Of a DNA stretch of 10,681 nucleotides, positions 1 through 7,946 are shown piece by piece (positions within the stretch are counted from its first letter, which is position 1; the number at the start of each line of letters is the position of its first letter). The notes under the pieces are model-generated. The model saw only the letters and a program-made list of their open reading frames with translations. It did not search any database and was not told the DNA's origin. This DNA is from Brachyspira catarrhinii (GTDB taxonomy: Bacteria > Spirochaetota > Brachyspiria > Brachyspirales > Brachyspiraceae), in assembly GCF_005518285.1 (NCBI RefSeq), contig NZ_SJDU01000044.1, positions 1 through 10,681 of the forward strand. Direction: 5' to 3'. Both the position numbers and the translations under genes were made by a program.

Positions 1-1789
1 TGAAATTATTAAATATTTTTATTATGTCTTGGTTTTGAAAATCAATTTTTGAGTTTAAAGAATTTTGAATATCGAGCATCGCGTTTATATTTTCTTTTAT
101 GTAAATCGCTATATTGCTTTGTTCTTCCACTATATTAAATATGTCATTATTATATTTTTCCAAAGTTTCAAAAGATTCTAAATTGGAATCTTCAAAATTA
201 AAACTATTTTCTATCGTTTTCAAATAATCGTCCATTTCTTTAGCCAACTCGTTAGCCGAATTCTCTATCATTTTGCAATGCTCTTCCACATAAAAAGAAG
301 AGTTTTCTACCATAACCAAACCAGAAAATATATTTATAAGAATTTTTTCCATAAGTTCCGTGCTTTGATTAATTTCTGTCGCTAAAACGCCTATTTCTTT
401 CGCCACAACCGAAAAACTTCTTCCATGAATTCCCGCTTTTGTCGATTGAATACCCGCGTTTATCGAAAGCAAATTCGTTTTATTCGTCATATTTTTTATA
501 TATTCTATCGTTTCGTATATTTCGCCCGTTATGGCGCTTATATCTTTAAATTGGTTAGAATATTCGAGCATATTGTCTATGAATTTTTTGGAAGTTTTTT
601 GCAAATCGTTTTTTATATTTTTTAAATCTTCGTTCAATTCTTTTATTTCGTTATTTGAAAAATCGGATTCTTTTATTCTTTTAATTATTCCGTTTAACAC
701 TTTACAGTTATCTTGCAATCTGTTTTTATATGTTTCAAAAACGCTAAATACGGCGCTTGTGAATCTTATTCCGTCTTTTATTATTTGATTTTTATTTTCT
801 TTAGTTTCCGCGAGTTTATCTTTCGAGGCTAAAATATTTTCGACTTTTGAATTCATTATATCCAAAGCGTCTTTATTTTCTTTATCTATTTCGAATACGA
901 ACATTGAAGAATCCATAAAATTTTTGTCGACAGTATTTAATTTGTCGGAGATTCCATGAATAGTGGTAAGTATATTTAAGTTATTTTTTAATCTGCTTAC
1001 CAAAACATTGTCTTTATTTATCACATTCAAAGCGTTCACGGTAAAACTTGAAAAAGTCGCTATAAACCTAATCATATAAGATAAAGTTATCGCAAGTCCC
1101 GTTCTGTCGAAGTTGATTCCCGCATTAGTTTTGAAAAGCGATATATCGGTAAATATCAAATATAATCCTATTAAACTGAAAATATTAAACACTACATTTA
1201 TTCCAACATTATGTCTCGAAATAATATCGAGTATTACGGGAATTAAAGTTGCGGCGAATACGAATAATATTATATACATTTTAAATAGATAAAATAAACC
1301 GTTTGGAGACACTCTATAATAAATTCTATCCGCTCTATGAAATATTTGATTTACATTAACTCCAAAAAAAGCGTCAAAATTTATCACGCTTACTATAAGA
1401 AGGGCGATAATCAAAAGTCCCGTTATAATCAAAATAAAATTATTTGCATTATTAACCGTTTTCATACTACTTAAAAAATTTCTATTATTAAGAGGCATAA
1501 TCAAAACCGTAAATAAAACGAGTATATTATTGAAAATATATAAATTAGTCGTTATGTCGGGAAATATATTATAGAGTTCAAAAAATGTAATAACCACCAA
1601 TATAATATTATATAAAGAAAGGAGCTCCAAAGTAACGGCGATTATAAAATATGTCGAGCTTTTCGTTCGCCTCGACAATAATATAAATATAACGGCAAAT
1701 ATAGTCATTACCGACAAGTCTATTACGGGAACTAATAATTCGATGATATTAATATTATATCCTAATATAAAAGTAGTTAATAAATCCAT
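1..1789 (-). CDS. Seven-helix membrane receptor with MCP-like signalling domain (C-terminus cut by window edge)
   Basis: An open frame of 596 codons starts at ATG 1789 and continues without a stop to the left edge, so the C-terminus is missing. The first ~255 residues hold about seven hydrophobic segments (roughly 16-39, 46-70, 82-100, 117-137, 165-189, 196-218 and 228-253). I see no large extracytoplasmic ligand domain and no clear HAMP domain. The rest is coiled coil with a hairpin tip at about 431-471 like that of methyl-accepting chemotaxis proteins: TNLLSINAG (438-446), then HGRSF (455-459), VVAKE and VLA. The family's near-invariant Glu is Gln448 here, and Lys451 stands near the usual Arg. 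A chemoreceptor-like role signalling to CheA/CheW is inferred from this tip. The gene lies 8 bases after the paralogous receptor gene upstream and is almost surely co-transcribed with it. If the lengths match (644 residues upstream), about 50 residues are missing. The ligand is unknown. Confidence 0.85.
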   Translation of the reverse strand, partial: MDLLTTFILGYNINIIELLVPVIDLSVMTIFAVIFILLSRRTKSSTYFIIAVTLELLSLYNIILVVITFFELYNIFPDITTNLYIFNNILVLFTVLIMPLNNRNFLSSMKTVNNANNFILIITGLLIIALLIVSVINFDAFFGVNVNQIFHRADRIYYRVSPNGLFYLFKMYIILFVFAATLIPVILDIISRHNVGINVVFNIFSLIGLYLIFTDISLFKTNAGINFDRTGLAITLSYMIRFIATFSSFTVNALNVINKDNVLVSRLKNNLNILTTIHGISDKLNTVDKNFMDSSMFVFEIDKENKDALDIMNSKVENILASKDKLAETKENKNQIIKDGIRFTSAVFSVFETYKNRLQDNCKVLNGIIKRIKESDFSNNEIKELNEDLKNIKNDLQKTSKKFIDNMLEYSNQFKDISAITGEIYETIEYIKNMTNKTNLLSINAGIQSTKAGIHGRSFSVVAKEIGVLATEINQSTELMEKILINIFSGLVMVENSSFYVEEHCKMIENSANELAKEMDDYLKTIENSFNFEDSNLESFETLEKYNNDIFNIVEEQSNIAIYIKENINAMLDIQNSLNSKIDFQNQDIIKIFNNF

Positions 1790-1800
1790 AATAACCCTTA
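1790..1800 (-). promoter_or_regulatory. Ribosome-binding site overlapping the upstream stop codon
   Basis: On the minus strand the stop of the 644-residue receptor gene (TAA, 1800-1798) overlaps an AAGGG purine stretch (1799-1795). Five bases lie between this stretch and the ATG at 1789. The arrangement implies translational coupling of the two receptor genes and supports the ATG at 1789 as the true start. Coupling is inferred from spacing. Confidence 0.55.
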
Positions 1801-3732
1801 TGTCGTTTTGGAATGTTCTCTAATTATACTATCCAAATTATCGGAATATTCTAAAATTTGTTCTTTCTCATTATTAAGTTTTCCGCTCACCGATTCCAAA
1901 TCTTCCGAAGTAGCCAAAAGTTTGTTCATATCTCTCATAAGATTTTTTACTTCCGTATTATGTTCGGAGGCTTTCTCGGATATGTCTATTATATAATCGT
2001 TAAATTCTTCTATTCTCAATCTTATATTCATAAAATCGTTTTCTTCGCTCGTTATTATTTTATTTATATCCGATACGGAATCGAACATTTTATTCGTATT
2101 TTTTGCCATATTAACATTAAAATCGTTTTGTCTATCCATACTTCTATTGAATTGATAGATTTTATCGTAATAAGCCGATATTTCTTGCGCCAATTCGGAT
2201 GCGTTATTATTTATATTAACTGTTGCAGAATTGAATTTTTTGAAAATATCTTCTATTTGATAAAGTAATTTCTGCATTCTTTCCGATACGGTCAAAGATT
2301 CCGTTACCAATTCCAATACGGAATTTGAAACCGTTTCAAAATTGCCCATCCAATCTCCAGATTTTGAAGCTTGAATTCCAGAATTTATCGAAAGAGTTTT
2401 CGCTCTGTCGGATATATTCGACATAAAAACTACGATTTTATTTATTTGCATATTCAAATGGCTAAGTTCCGAAGATTTATTGAGTTCGTTTCCTATATTA
2501 AATTTTTCCTTATCGACATATTTTTGAAAAGAATCGAATTTATCGACTATATTCGAACTTTCTTCTTGCAAATTGTATATTTCTTCGATAGATTTTTGTA
2601 AATTTGAATTTAAATTCGCAAGCATCGTTTGTTGAGATACGGAAGCCTCTTTTAATTTCGGGTAAGTTTCTATAAGTTCGTTAATTTTTTCGATATTCGA
2701 GTTTGCATCGTTTACCTGAAAGTTTTCTATCGTGATAAATTCGTTTATGGAATCTATAGTTTTCGCTATATCCGTTTTCAAAGCGCTAACCGAAGAATAG
2801 GCGTTTGAAACATCTTCCGTTAATTCTTTTACCGCTTTTTGAAAATCGTCTTTAAATTCGAGCATTTTTTTTGAAGTGTTTGACGCCGTATTTATTATAA
2901 CCGTATCCTGCGCTCTAATCTCTTCAAAATTATAACTCTGTTTATTTCTTCTGCGGAAAACGGACGAAATAAATTGATTGACCGAAGAATGTATAATCGC
3001 GATATTATAAATTATATAAGCCAAAGTGATTCTTGAAAATGGAACGTTTCTCAATATTAAAAAATCTCCTCTTTCTTGATACACCGAAATTCCGTTAAAA
3101 TCGTCAAAGAAAAATATCGCTATTATGGAAGTTAAAATTAAATATTGAACATTTTTCGCGTAATTTTTATTAACCACCACTTCGTAAATAAAAGCGCTTA
3201 TTACCAAAAGCATATATGCCGATACGACAAAATCTCTAAATACATATAAAGGTCCTATTTTTCCTCTAATTTTTATGCTGTTTCTCATAGTTTCGTTTAG
3301 AGTGTCGACCGCTTCCGTTCTTGAAATGAAAGAATCCGAATAGATAATTCCTATAAATATAATTGTAGCCACCAAAAATATCGCCAAATTATAAAGAAAT
3401 TCCAAAGCCCAATGATAATTTTTATTCAATTCCAAATTATTTTTCGCGTATATTATCCACGGGAAAATCGTTAAAGATAAGGCGATTTGCTCCGCTCTGT
3501 ATAAATAAAATCCGATTTTGTTGTCATAACTTGAAATAGATATTACTATATTTATAAATTCCAAAGACGAAAAAACGAATGCCAAAATTCCTATAGATAA
3601 AGTTATTAATTGATTTTCTTCATATAATTTGAAATAAATATAACCGTAAAGTATTATTCCCACCAAACCCGTAAAAGTTCCTATAGTGGGAATTCCGATT
3701 TCAAAAAATATATGAAAGAAATTTCTATCCAT
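1798..3732 (-). CDS. Seven-helix membrane receptor with degenerate MCP-like signalling domain
   Basis: This complete 644-residue protein has the same layout as the gene that follows it. It has about seven membrane helices (roughly 13-36, 42-66, 74-95, 110-131, 164-187, 196-211 and 230-250), a basic stretch RRRNK after the last helix, then about 380 residues of coiled coil. The layout resembles the seven-helix sensor modules found on some histidine kinases, but no kinase or cyclase domain follows. The hairpin-like centre (about 436-480) keeps only traces of the chemoreceptor tip: TLSINSGIQ at 446-454, then KSGD. The GRxFAVVA segment is replaced by GNFETVSN (463-470). The usual Glu is Gln454. 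Interaction with CheA/CheW is therefore doubtful; partnering with the co-transcribed paralogue is a reasonable guess. The start at ATG 3732 has a short GGA five bases upstream. The MATE gene lies 86 bases upstream on the same strand and may share its transcript. Confidence 0.85.
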   Translation of the reverse strand: MDRNFFHIFFEIGIPTIGTFTGLVGIILYGYIYFKLYEENQLITLSIGILAFVFSSLEFINIVISISSYDNKIGFYLYRAEQIALSLTIFPWIIYAKNNLELNKNYHWALEFLYNLAIFLVATIIFIGIIYSDSFISRTEAVDTLNETMRNSIKIRGKIGPLYVFRDFVVSAYMLLVISAFIYEVVVNKNYAKNVQYLILTSIIAIFFFDDFNGISVYQERGDFLILRNVPFSRITLAYIIYNIAIIHSSVNQFISSVFRRRNKQSYNFEEIRAQDTVIINTASNTSKKMLEFKDDFQKAVKELTEDVSNAYSSVSALKTDIAKTIDSINEFITIENFQVNDANSNIEKINELIETYPKLKEASVSQQTMLANLNSNLQKSIEEIYNLQEESSNIVDKFDSFQKYVDKEKFNIGNELNKSSELSHLNMQINKIVVFMSNISDRAKTLSINSGIQASKSGDWMGNFETVSNSVLELVTESLTVSERMQKLLYQIEDIFKKFNSATVNINNNASELAQEISAYYDKIYQFNRSMDRQNDFNVNMAKNTNKMFDSVSDINKIITSEENDFMNIRLRIEEFNDYIIDISEKASEHNTEVKNLMRDMNKLLATSEDLESVSGKLNNEKEQILEYSDNLDSIIREHSKTT

Positions 3733-3818
3733 ATTAATCCGTAAGTCCGTATAAAAATAAAATATCGTTTACATTATCGGAATTTATAATTAAGTTTTTT
3801 ATCAAAATATTTACATAT

Positions 3819-5210
3819 TTAATCGGTTAATTTTCTTACCCAACGCTCTTCTTTAAGCATTATAATCGCTATGGTTATTTTTACGAAGTCGGTTAATTTC
3901 GCTATCCCAAACATCGCAACGGGACCAACGGAAGTAAATTTTGCCAAAATAAGCGCAACTGGAGCGAATAATAATAACGATACGGGAACATCTACCGCGA
4001 AACCAAATAAAGTGTCGCCTCCCGCCCTCGAAACTGCAAATTGCGAATTAATATAAGTCCAAACTGGCATATAGCATGAAATTAATATCACCAAATTTCT
4101 TGTAATCGTTTGAGCGTCCGCCGTGAGTTTTGAAAATATGAGCGGAATTAAAACTATTGACGACATTTCTATCAATCCGACTATAGAACCCGCTATTATA
4201 GAACCGTTCATTATCCATCTTGCCTTATTTTTAGCGTCTTCGAGTTCGCCTCTTCCTAAAGTTCCGCCGACTACAACCATAGTGGCGACATGAACTCCTT
4301 GAAAAACCAAATAAAATATATTCGCAATAGTAAATCCCGAAGCCATTCCCGCTACAGTTTCCGCTCCTCCTCTGCTGTTATAAAGCGCTGTCATAAACAT
4401 TTCGCTTAATCCCCAACTTATTTCGCTTAAAAATATTAGGCTCGATTTATTAAGCATAGCCCAAAAAACGCCTATTTTAACTTTTAATATTTCTCTCGTT
4501 CTGACATAAAATTTTTCTTTATGCAATTTGATATATATTATAAAAAGCGACATTTCCAATATTCGCGCTATTAAAGTCGCCGTTGCCGCTCCCGTTTCTT
4601 CGAGTCTTGGCGCTCCCAAATTACCGTATATTAAAATCCAATTCCCAAATGTATTGCAGGATGTCGCTATAACGGAAATTACCAAAGGAATATGCGGCTT
4701 TCCTATTTCTCTGTATGAGCTTCCTATAGCACCCGAAATTGAAATTGGAATAAATGTGAAAGCGATTATTTTCATGTATTTCGAGCTTGATTCCAATATT
4801 TCATTTTGAGAGTAATTTCCTTGAGTAAGCAGTCGCATAAAAATTTCTGGATTTACGAGCATCAAAATCATATATACGATTGAAATAAAAAGAGGAAGAA
4901 TAACTTTAAACCTAAAAGCCTGTTGCATTCCTTCTTGATTATTCGCTCCGTTATTTTGAGCCATGTAGATTCCGCCCGCTCCGTAAAAAGTGTATAATAT
5001 AACCAAATACATGAAATTTAATTGATTTGCCACATTAACCGCCGCCATTTTTATATCGCCGAGTCCCGCAACCATAAAATTATCTATAAGCGAAACCATA
5101 CCCATTATTAATTGTTGAGCCATAACGGGAACGGCTATAGATATGCATAATTTGTAGAAATCCCAATTTCCGAATATTTTATTTTTTGAATAATTTAAAC
5201 TGTCGTCCAT
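3819..5210 (-). CDS. MATE-family multidrug/cation antiporter
   Basis: This polytopic inner-membrane protein is predicted to export toxic cations or drugs in exchange for sodium or protons. The N-terminal part has the family pattern of a proline-containing first helix followed by QQL, MVSLIDNFMVAGLG and AAVNVANQ. A second half of similar hydrophobic pattern follows, giving about twelve helices and the usual MATE length. I place the start at ATG 5210 (463 residues). The frame is open to a TTG at 5228, which would add six residues. That TTG has no ribosome-binding sequence and lies at about the predicted transcription start, so the shorter form is preferred. The ATG also lacks a good Shine-Dalgarno site. 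The gene is divergent from the ankyrin gene and is the first of a possible minus-strand unit with the two receptor genes. The substrate cannot be read from sequence. Confidence 0.88.
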   Translation of the reverse strand: MDDSLNYSKNKIFGNWDFYKLCISIAVPVMAQQLIMGMVSLIDNFMVAGLGDIKMAAVNVANQLNFMYLVILYTFYGAGGIYMAQNNGANNQEGMQQAFRFKVILPLFISIVYMILMLVNPEIFMRLLTQGNYSQNEILESSSKYMKIIAFTFIPISISGAIGSSYREIGKPHIPLVISVIATSCNTFGNWILIYGNLGAPRLEETGAATATLIARILEMSLFIIYIKLHKEKFYVRTREILKVKIGVFWAMLNKSSLIFLSEISWGLSEMFMTALYNSRGGAETVAGMASGFTIANIFYLVFQGVHVATMVVVGGTLGRGELEDAKNKARWIMNGSIIAGSIVGLIEMSSIVLIPLIFSKLTADAQTITRNLVILISCYMPVWTYINSQFAVSRAGGDTLFGFAVDVPVSLLLFAPVALILAKFTSVGPVAMFGIAKLTDFVKITIAIIMLKEERWVRKLTD

Positions 5211-5232
5211 AATAATATTTTTAACCAAATAT

Positions 5233-5261
5233 AGTATAAAATTTAAAATTTTGAATTTATA
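5233..5261 (-). promoter_or_regulatory. Probable promoter of the MATE gene
   Basis: A minus-strand TATACT (5238-5233) is a good -10 element. The -35 position about 17 bases upstream (5261-5256, TATAAA) is poor. The predicted transcription start falls near 5226, just upstream of the ATG at 5210, which leaves a short leader. In DNA this AT-rich, -10 matches occur often by chance. Confidence 0.35.
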
Positions 5262-5311
5262 AACATAATATTATTTTTATATTTGTCAAGAGTTTAATCA
5301 GGCTGCCATCT

Positions 5312-5336
5312 TTCATTTTTTATAATAAAAAATGAA
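5312..5336. repeat. Perfect AT-rich palindrome between divergent genes
   Basis: Two 12-base arms (5312-5323 and 5325-5336) are perfect inverse complements around a single central base. The left arm reads TTCATTTTTTAT. The palindrome lies between the inferred promoters of the MATE gene (left) and the ankyrin gene (right), and no gene end points into it. A terminator role is therefore unlikely. It could be an operator for a dimeric regulator or a cruciform-forming site; nothing proves function. Confidence 0.45.
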
Positions 5337-5354
5337 TTTTTAGAAATAAATTTA

Positions 5355-5382
5355 TTGAAATTTTATTTTTTTATTGTATTAT
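5355..5382 (+). promoter_or_regulatory. Probable sigma70-type promoter of the ankyrin-repeat gene
   Basis: TTGAAA (5355-5360) and TATTAT (5377-5382) are separated by 16 bases. Transcription would start near 5389, giving a leader of about 28 bases that contains the purine-rich AAGAGAG at 5401-5407, nine bases before the ATG. Confidence 0.5.
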
Positions 5383-5416
5383 ATAAGTAGAAGTTTTTAT
5401 AAGAGAGTATTTTATT

Positions 5417-7054
5417 ATGAAAAAAGCAATAAAAATTATTTCTACTATAATTATGGTGTTTGCGACTATATTAATAGCGCAAGAAAATAATAATGCAGAT
5501 ATTTTTGCATTAATAAGAGCGAATAATGTTCAAGAGATAAGAAAATTAATCTCTCAAGATGGTTTTAATGTTAATATACAGGATGTAAATGGAAATACTC
5601 CTTTAATACATGCCGTAATAAGAAAAAATCAGCAAATGGTTCAAGCGTTAATAGAAGCCAAAGCGAATGTTAATACGAAAAATAACGAAGGAAACACGGC
5701 TTTAACTTATTCTTTAACGAATAGGAATAATAGAATATTGAATATGATTATAGATGCGGGAGCCGATGTTGAAACAAAAGATACAAACGGAAACACTCCT
5801 TTAATACATGCGGCTATTAATAAAAACAGACAATTAACGGAAACTTTGATAAAAAATAAGGCAAATGTTAACGCTAAAAATAAAGAAGGACTTACAGCTT
5901 TAAATTACGCTTTAAATAATCGTAATAATGAAATAGCGAAACTACTTATAGGAGCTGGAGCTAATATAAATATTAAAGACGATAAAGGCAATACTATTTT
6001 AATGAATCTCGCCTATAATAATAATTACGATTTGGCAAGAGCTATAATAAATACAAAAGCTGATGTTAATGTTAAAAATAAAGAGGGTTTTACAGCTTTA
6101 ACTTTCGCCGCTTATAAAGGAAGTTATAATGTTGCAAAACTACTTATAGATTCTGGAGCTAATATAAATATTAAGGATATAAATGGAAATACTCCTTTAA
6201 TGTATGCTTCCTACAATAATTATACAAATGTTCTAAAATTGCTTATTGATTCGGGAGCTAATATTAACGAAAAAAAATCGGACGGTTTTACGGCTTTAAT
6301 GTTTGCGGCTTATAAAGGAAGTTATGCAACCGCGGATATGCTTATACAAAATGGGGCAAATGTTAGAATGAAAGATATAAACGGAAACGACTCTTTTATG
6401 TATGCCGCTTATAATAATAGAGTAAATATGCTTCCTTTATTTACTAATTCTATGAGTATCGATTCGACCAATAATGAAGGAAGAACGCCTTTAATTTTAG
6501 CTTCTATTAGCGGACATAGAGAAATGGTTCAAGCTCTTATTAATTTGAACGCGAATATTAACGCTAAAGATAAAGACGGAAACACCGCTTTAATGTATTC
6601 CACTTTTAATAATAAATCCGATTTAATTAATATATTTATAAATTCAAATGCCGATTTGAATATTCAAAATAATATAGGAGTAACGGCGTTGATTTTTGCG
6701 TCTATGAACGGATACGACAGAATAGTGAAAACTTTAATAGACGCTAAAGCAAATATAGATATAAAAGACTATTATGGGAACACCGCTTTAATGTATGCGG
6801 CGGGCAGAGGAAACGATAGAGTCATCAGCATGTTAAATAAAAACGGTTCTAATATAGACACCCAAAATAGAGTTGGATATACGGCTTTATTTTTTGCGGC
6901 GGTTAATGGTTATGAACAAGCCGTTCAAATGCTTATAGATTTAAAAGCGGATATAGATATAAAAGATTCTTACGGAAAAACGGCTTTAATATACGCTCAA
7001 GAAAGAGGTTATGATAGTATAGTCGAATTACTTACAAAAGCTGCGGAAGGATAA
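5417..7054 (+). CDS. Secreted ankyrin-repeat protein
   Basis: This 545-residue protein begins with a Sec signal peptide: MKKAIK, then a hydrophobic stretch to about residue 20, then AQENN. There is no lipobox cysteine, so the mature protein should be periplasmic or released. Apart from a short N-terminal helix pair (about 26-55), the mature chain is a run of ankyrin repeats from residue 56 to the end, usually 33 residues each, with the signatures GxTALxxA and LLIxxGANxNxK. It should fold as a curved solenoid used for protein-protein binding; the partner is unknown. The repeat at 320-351 is one residue short and poorly conserved, and may be a break in the solenoid. The last repeat (517-545) is a C-terminal cap. 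Translation ends in three consecutive in-frame stops (TAA TGA TAA, 7052-7060). I see no clear terminator before truA, which converges on it. Exported ankyrin proteins are common in Brachyspira; a role with host or envelope proteins is only inferred. Confidence 0.92.
   Translation: MKKAIKIISTIIMVFATILIAQENNNADIFALIRANNVQEIRKLISQDGFNVNIQDVNGNTPLIHAVIRKNQQMVQALIEAKANVNTKNNEGNTALTYSLTNRNNRILNMIIDAGADVETKDTNGNTPLIHAAINKNRQLTETLIKNKANVNAKNKEGLTALNYALNNRNNEIAKLLIGAGANINIKDDKGNTILMNLAYNNNYDLARAIINTKADVNVKNKEGFTALTFAAYKGSYNVAKLLIDSGANINIKDINGNTPLMYASYNNYTNVLKLLIDSGANINEKKSDGFTALMFAAYKGSYATADMLIQNGANVRMKDINGNDSFMYAAYNNRVNMLPLFTNSMSIDSTNNEGRTPLILASISGHREMVQALINLNANINAKDKDGNTALMYSTFNNKSDLINIFINSNADLNIQNNIGVTALIFASMNGYDRIVKTLIDAKANIDIKDYYGNTALMYAAGRGNDRVISMLNKNGSNIDTQNRVGYTALFFAAVNGYEQAVQMLIDLKADIDIKDSYGKTALIYAQERGYDSIVELLTKAAEG
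5582..7051 (+). repeat. Tandem ankyrin repeats with a 198-base two-repeat super-period
   Basis: Fifteen consecutive units start at residues 56, 89, 122, 155, 188, 221, 254, 287, 320, 352, 385, 418, 451, 484 and 517. Units beginning with Asp (DxxG) alternate without exception with units beginning with Asn or Lys (NxxG/KxxG). At DNA level, 5939-5979 aligns with 6137-6177 with few differences. GCTTATAAAGGAAGTTAT near 6110 recurs near 6308. Both pairs are offset by exactly 198 bases. This points to growth by duplication of a two-repeat block. Confidence 0.88.
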
Positions 7055-7100
7055 TGATAAATATCTATCTCTTGATATAATTAATATAAATTATAGAATT

Positions 7101-7847
7101 TTAATTAACAAAAAACGCTTTTCTAAAATATAATCCATGAGCTGGAGCTGTAACCAAAGCTTTAGTTCTATCCTCTTCTTTAATTATCTCTTCTATAAAA
7201 TCAATCGGTTTATTTTTTCTCTGCCCTTCTATTAAAGTGCCTACCATAATTCTAACCATATTATGCAAAAAAGCGTTTCCTCTTATTACCAAATATACGA
7301 TGTCTTTTTTTCTTATAGCAAAAACTCTTTCAATATATCGAAACTTCGAATCGTTTTCGTCTTCGGTTGAACAAAAAGAAGTAAAATTATGTTCGCCTAT
7401 TAAATATTTCGCGTATTCGTTAATCAATTTTTCGTTTATAATATTTTTTCTATAAAACCAAGCGTATCTTTCGTAAAAAGGATATGAAATATCTCCGTTA
7501 TAAACTATATATAAATATTCTCTAAAATTTGCAGAAACCCTTGCGTTAAAATTTTCGGGCATAATCTCCGCCGATATTATTCTTATATCTTTTGGCAAAC
7601 ATGAATTTAAAGCTATATGAACTCTCTCTATCGGAACGAGCATTTTTGGAACTCTAAAATTCGCAACCTGCCCAAGCGCATGAACTCCCGCGTCAGTCCT
7701 TCCGCATCCGTAAATAGTTATTTTCTCCGAATATATTTTTTGAACGGCTTTATATATTTCGCCTTGAACCGTTCTTAAATTCGGTTGTATCTGCCATCCG
7801 CAAAAATCCGTGCCGTCATATTGAATTATTATTTTTATATTAAACAT
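7101..7847 (-). CDS. truA: tRNA pseudouridine(38-40) synthase TruA
   Basis: TruA converts uridine to pseudouridine at positions 38-40 of the anticodon stem-loop of many tRNAs; it is a cytoplasmic housekeeping enzyme. The 248-residue length is normal for the family. Visible signatures are YDGTDFCGWQ (10-19), the catalytic loop GRTDAGVHA with Asp52 as nucleophile, the aromatic motif around FREYLY (108-113), NFTSF (154-158), FLHNMVRIMVGTL (193-205) and the C-terminal APAHGLYF. The start is ATG 7847, preceded only by a weak AAGAAA. The gene converges on the ankyrin gene with 46 bases between stops. It lies downstream of the substrate-binding lipoprotein gene but is separated from it by a terminator, and has its own -10 element. 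Confidence 0.97.
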   Translation of the reverse strand: MFNIKIIIQYDGTDFCGWQIQPNLRTVQGEIYKAVQKIYSEKITIYGCGRTDAGVHALGQVANFRVPKMLVPIERVHIALNSCLPKDIRIISAEIMPENFNARVSANFREYLYIVYNGDISYPFYERYAWFYRKNIINEKLINEYAKYLIGEHNFTSFCSTEDENDSKFRYIERVFAIRKKDIVYLVIRGNAFLHNMVRIMVGTLIEGQRKNKPIDFIEEIIKEEDRTKALVTAPAHGLYFRKAFFVN

Positions 7848-7863
7848 TTTCTTTTTTATATAA

Positions 7864-7869
7864 ATTATA
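7864..7869 (-). promoter_or_regulatory. Probable -10 element of truA
   Basis: A perfect TATAAT lies on the minus strand 17 bases before the truA ATG, so the leader would be only about 10 bases. No convincing -35 element is seen 16-18 bases upstream, where the terminator T-tract of the preceding gene begins. Confidence 0.45.
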
Positions 7870-7887
7870 GATTAGAATTTATTTTAT

Positions 7888-7925
7888 AAAATAAAAAAGC
7901 CCATATTAAAATTAATACGAGCTTT
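7888..7925 (-). terminator. Rho-independent terminator of the substrate-binding lipoprotein gene
   Basis: On the minus strand AAAGCTCGTATTAA (7925-7912) pairs with TTAATATGGGCTTT (7909-7896), allowing two G-U pairs. The stem is followed directly by a T-rich tract (to about 7888). It lies 22 bases after the stop of the gene at 7947-8885. It separates that gene from truA. Confidence 0.85.
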
Positions 7926-7946
7926 ATTATTTAATATCATTTTCTA

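Noticed and set aside
425..788. Plus-strand open frames inside the left receptor gene
   Set aside because: They are antisense to a continuous 596-codon frame with clear chemoreceptor-like sequence. Their Phe-, Ile- and Tyr-rich translations are typical shadows.
3733..3818. Separate promoter for the receptor operon
   Set aside because: TTGATA and GATAAT elements exist on the minus strand, but their spacing (about 21 bases) is wrong and other combinations are weak. Read-through from the MATE gene is equally possible.
5211..5228. Extension of the MATE gene to a TTG start
   Set aside because: The TTG has no ribosome-binding site and lies at about the predicted transcription start of the best local -10 element. 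The ATG at 5210 gives the normal family length.
7055..7100. Bidirectional terminator between the ankyrin gene and truA
   Set aside because: Only a weak ATAATT/AATTAT inverted repeat is present, without GC pairs, so it cannot be called a terminator.
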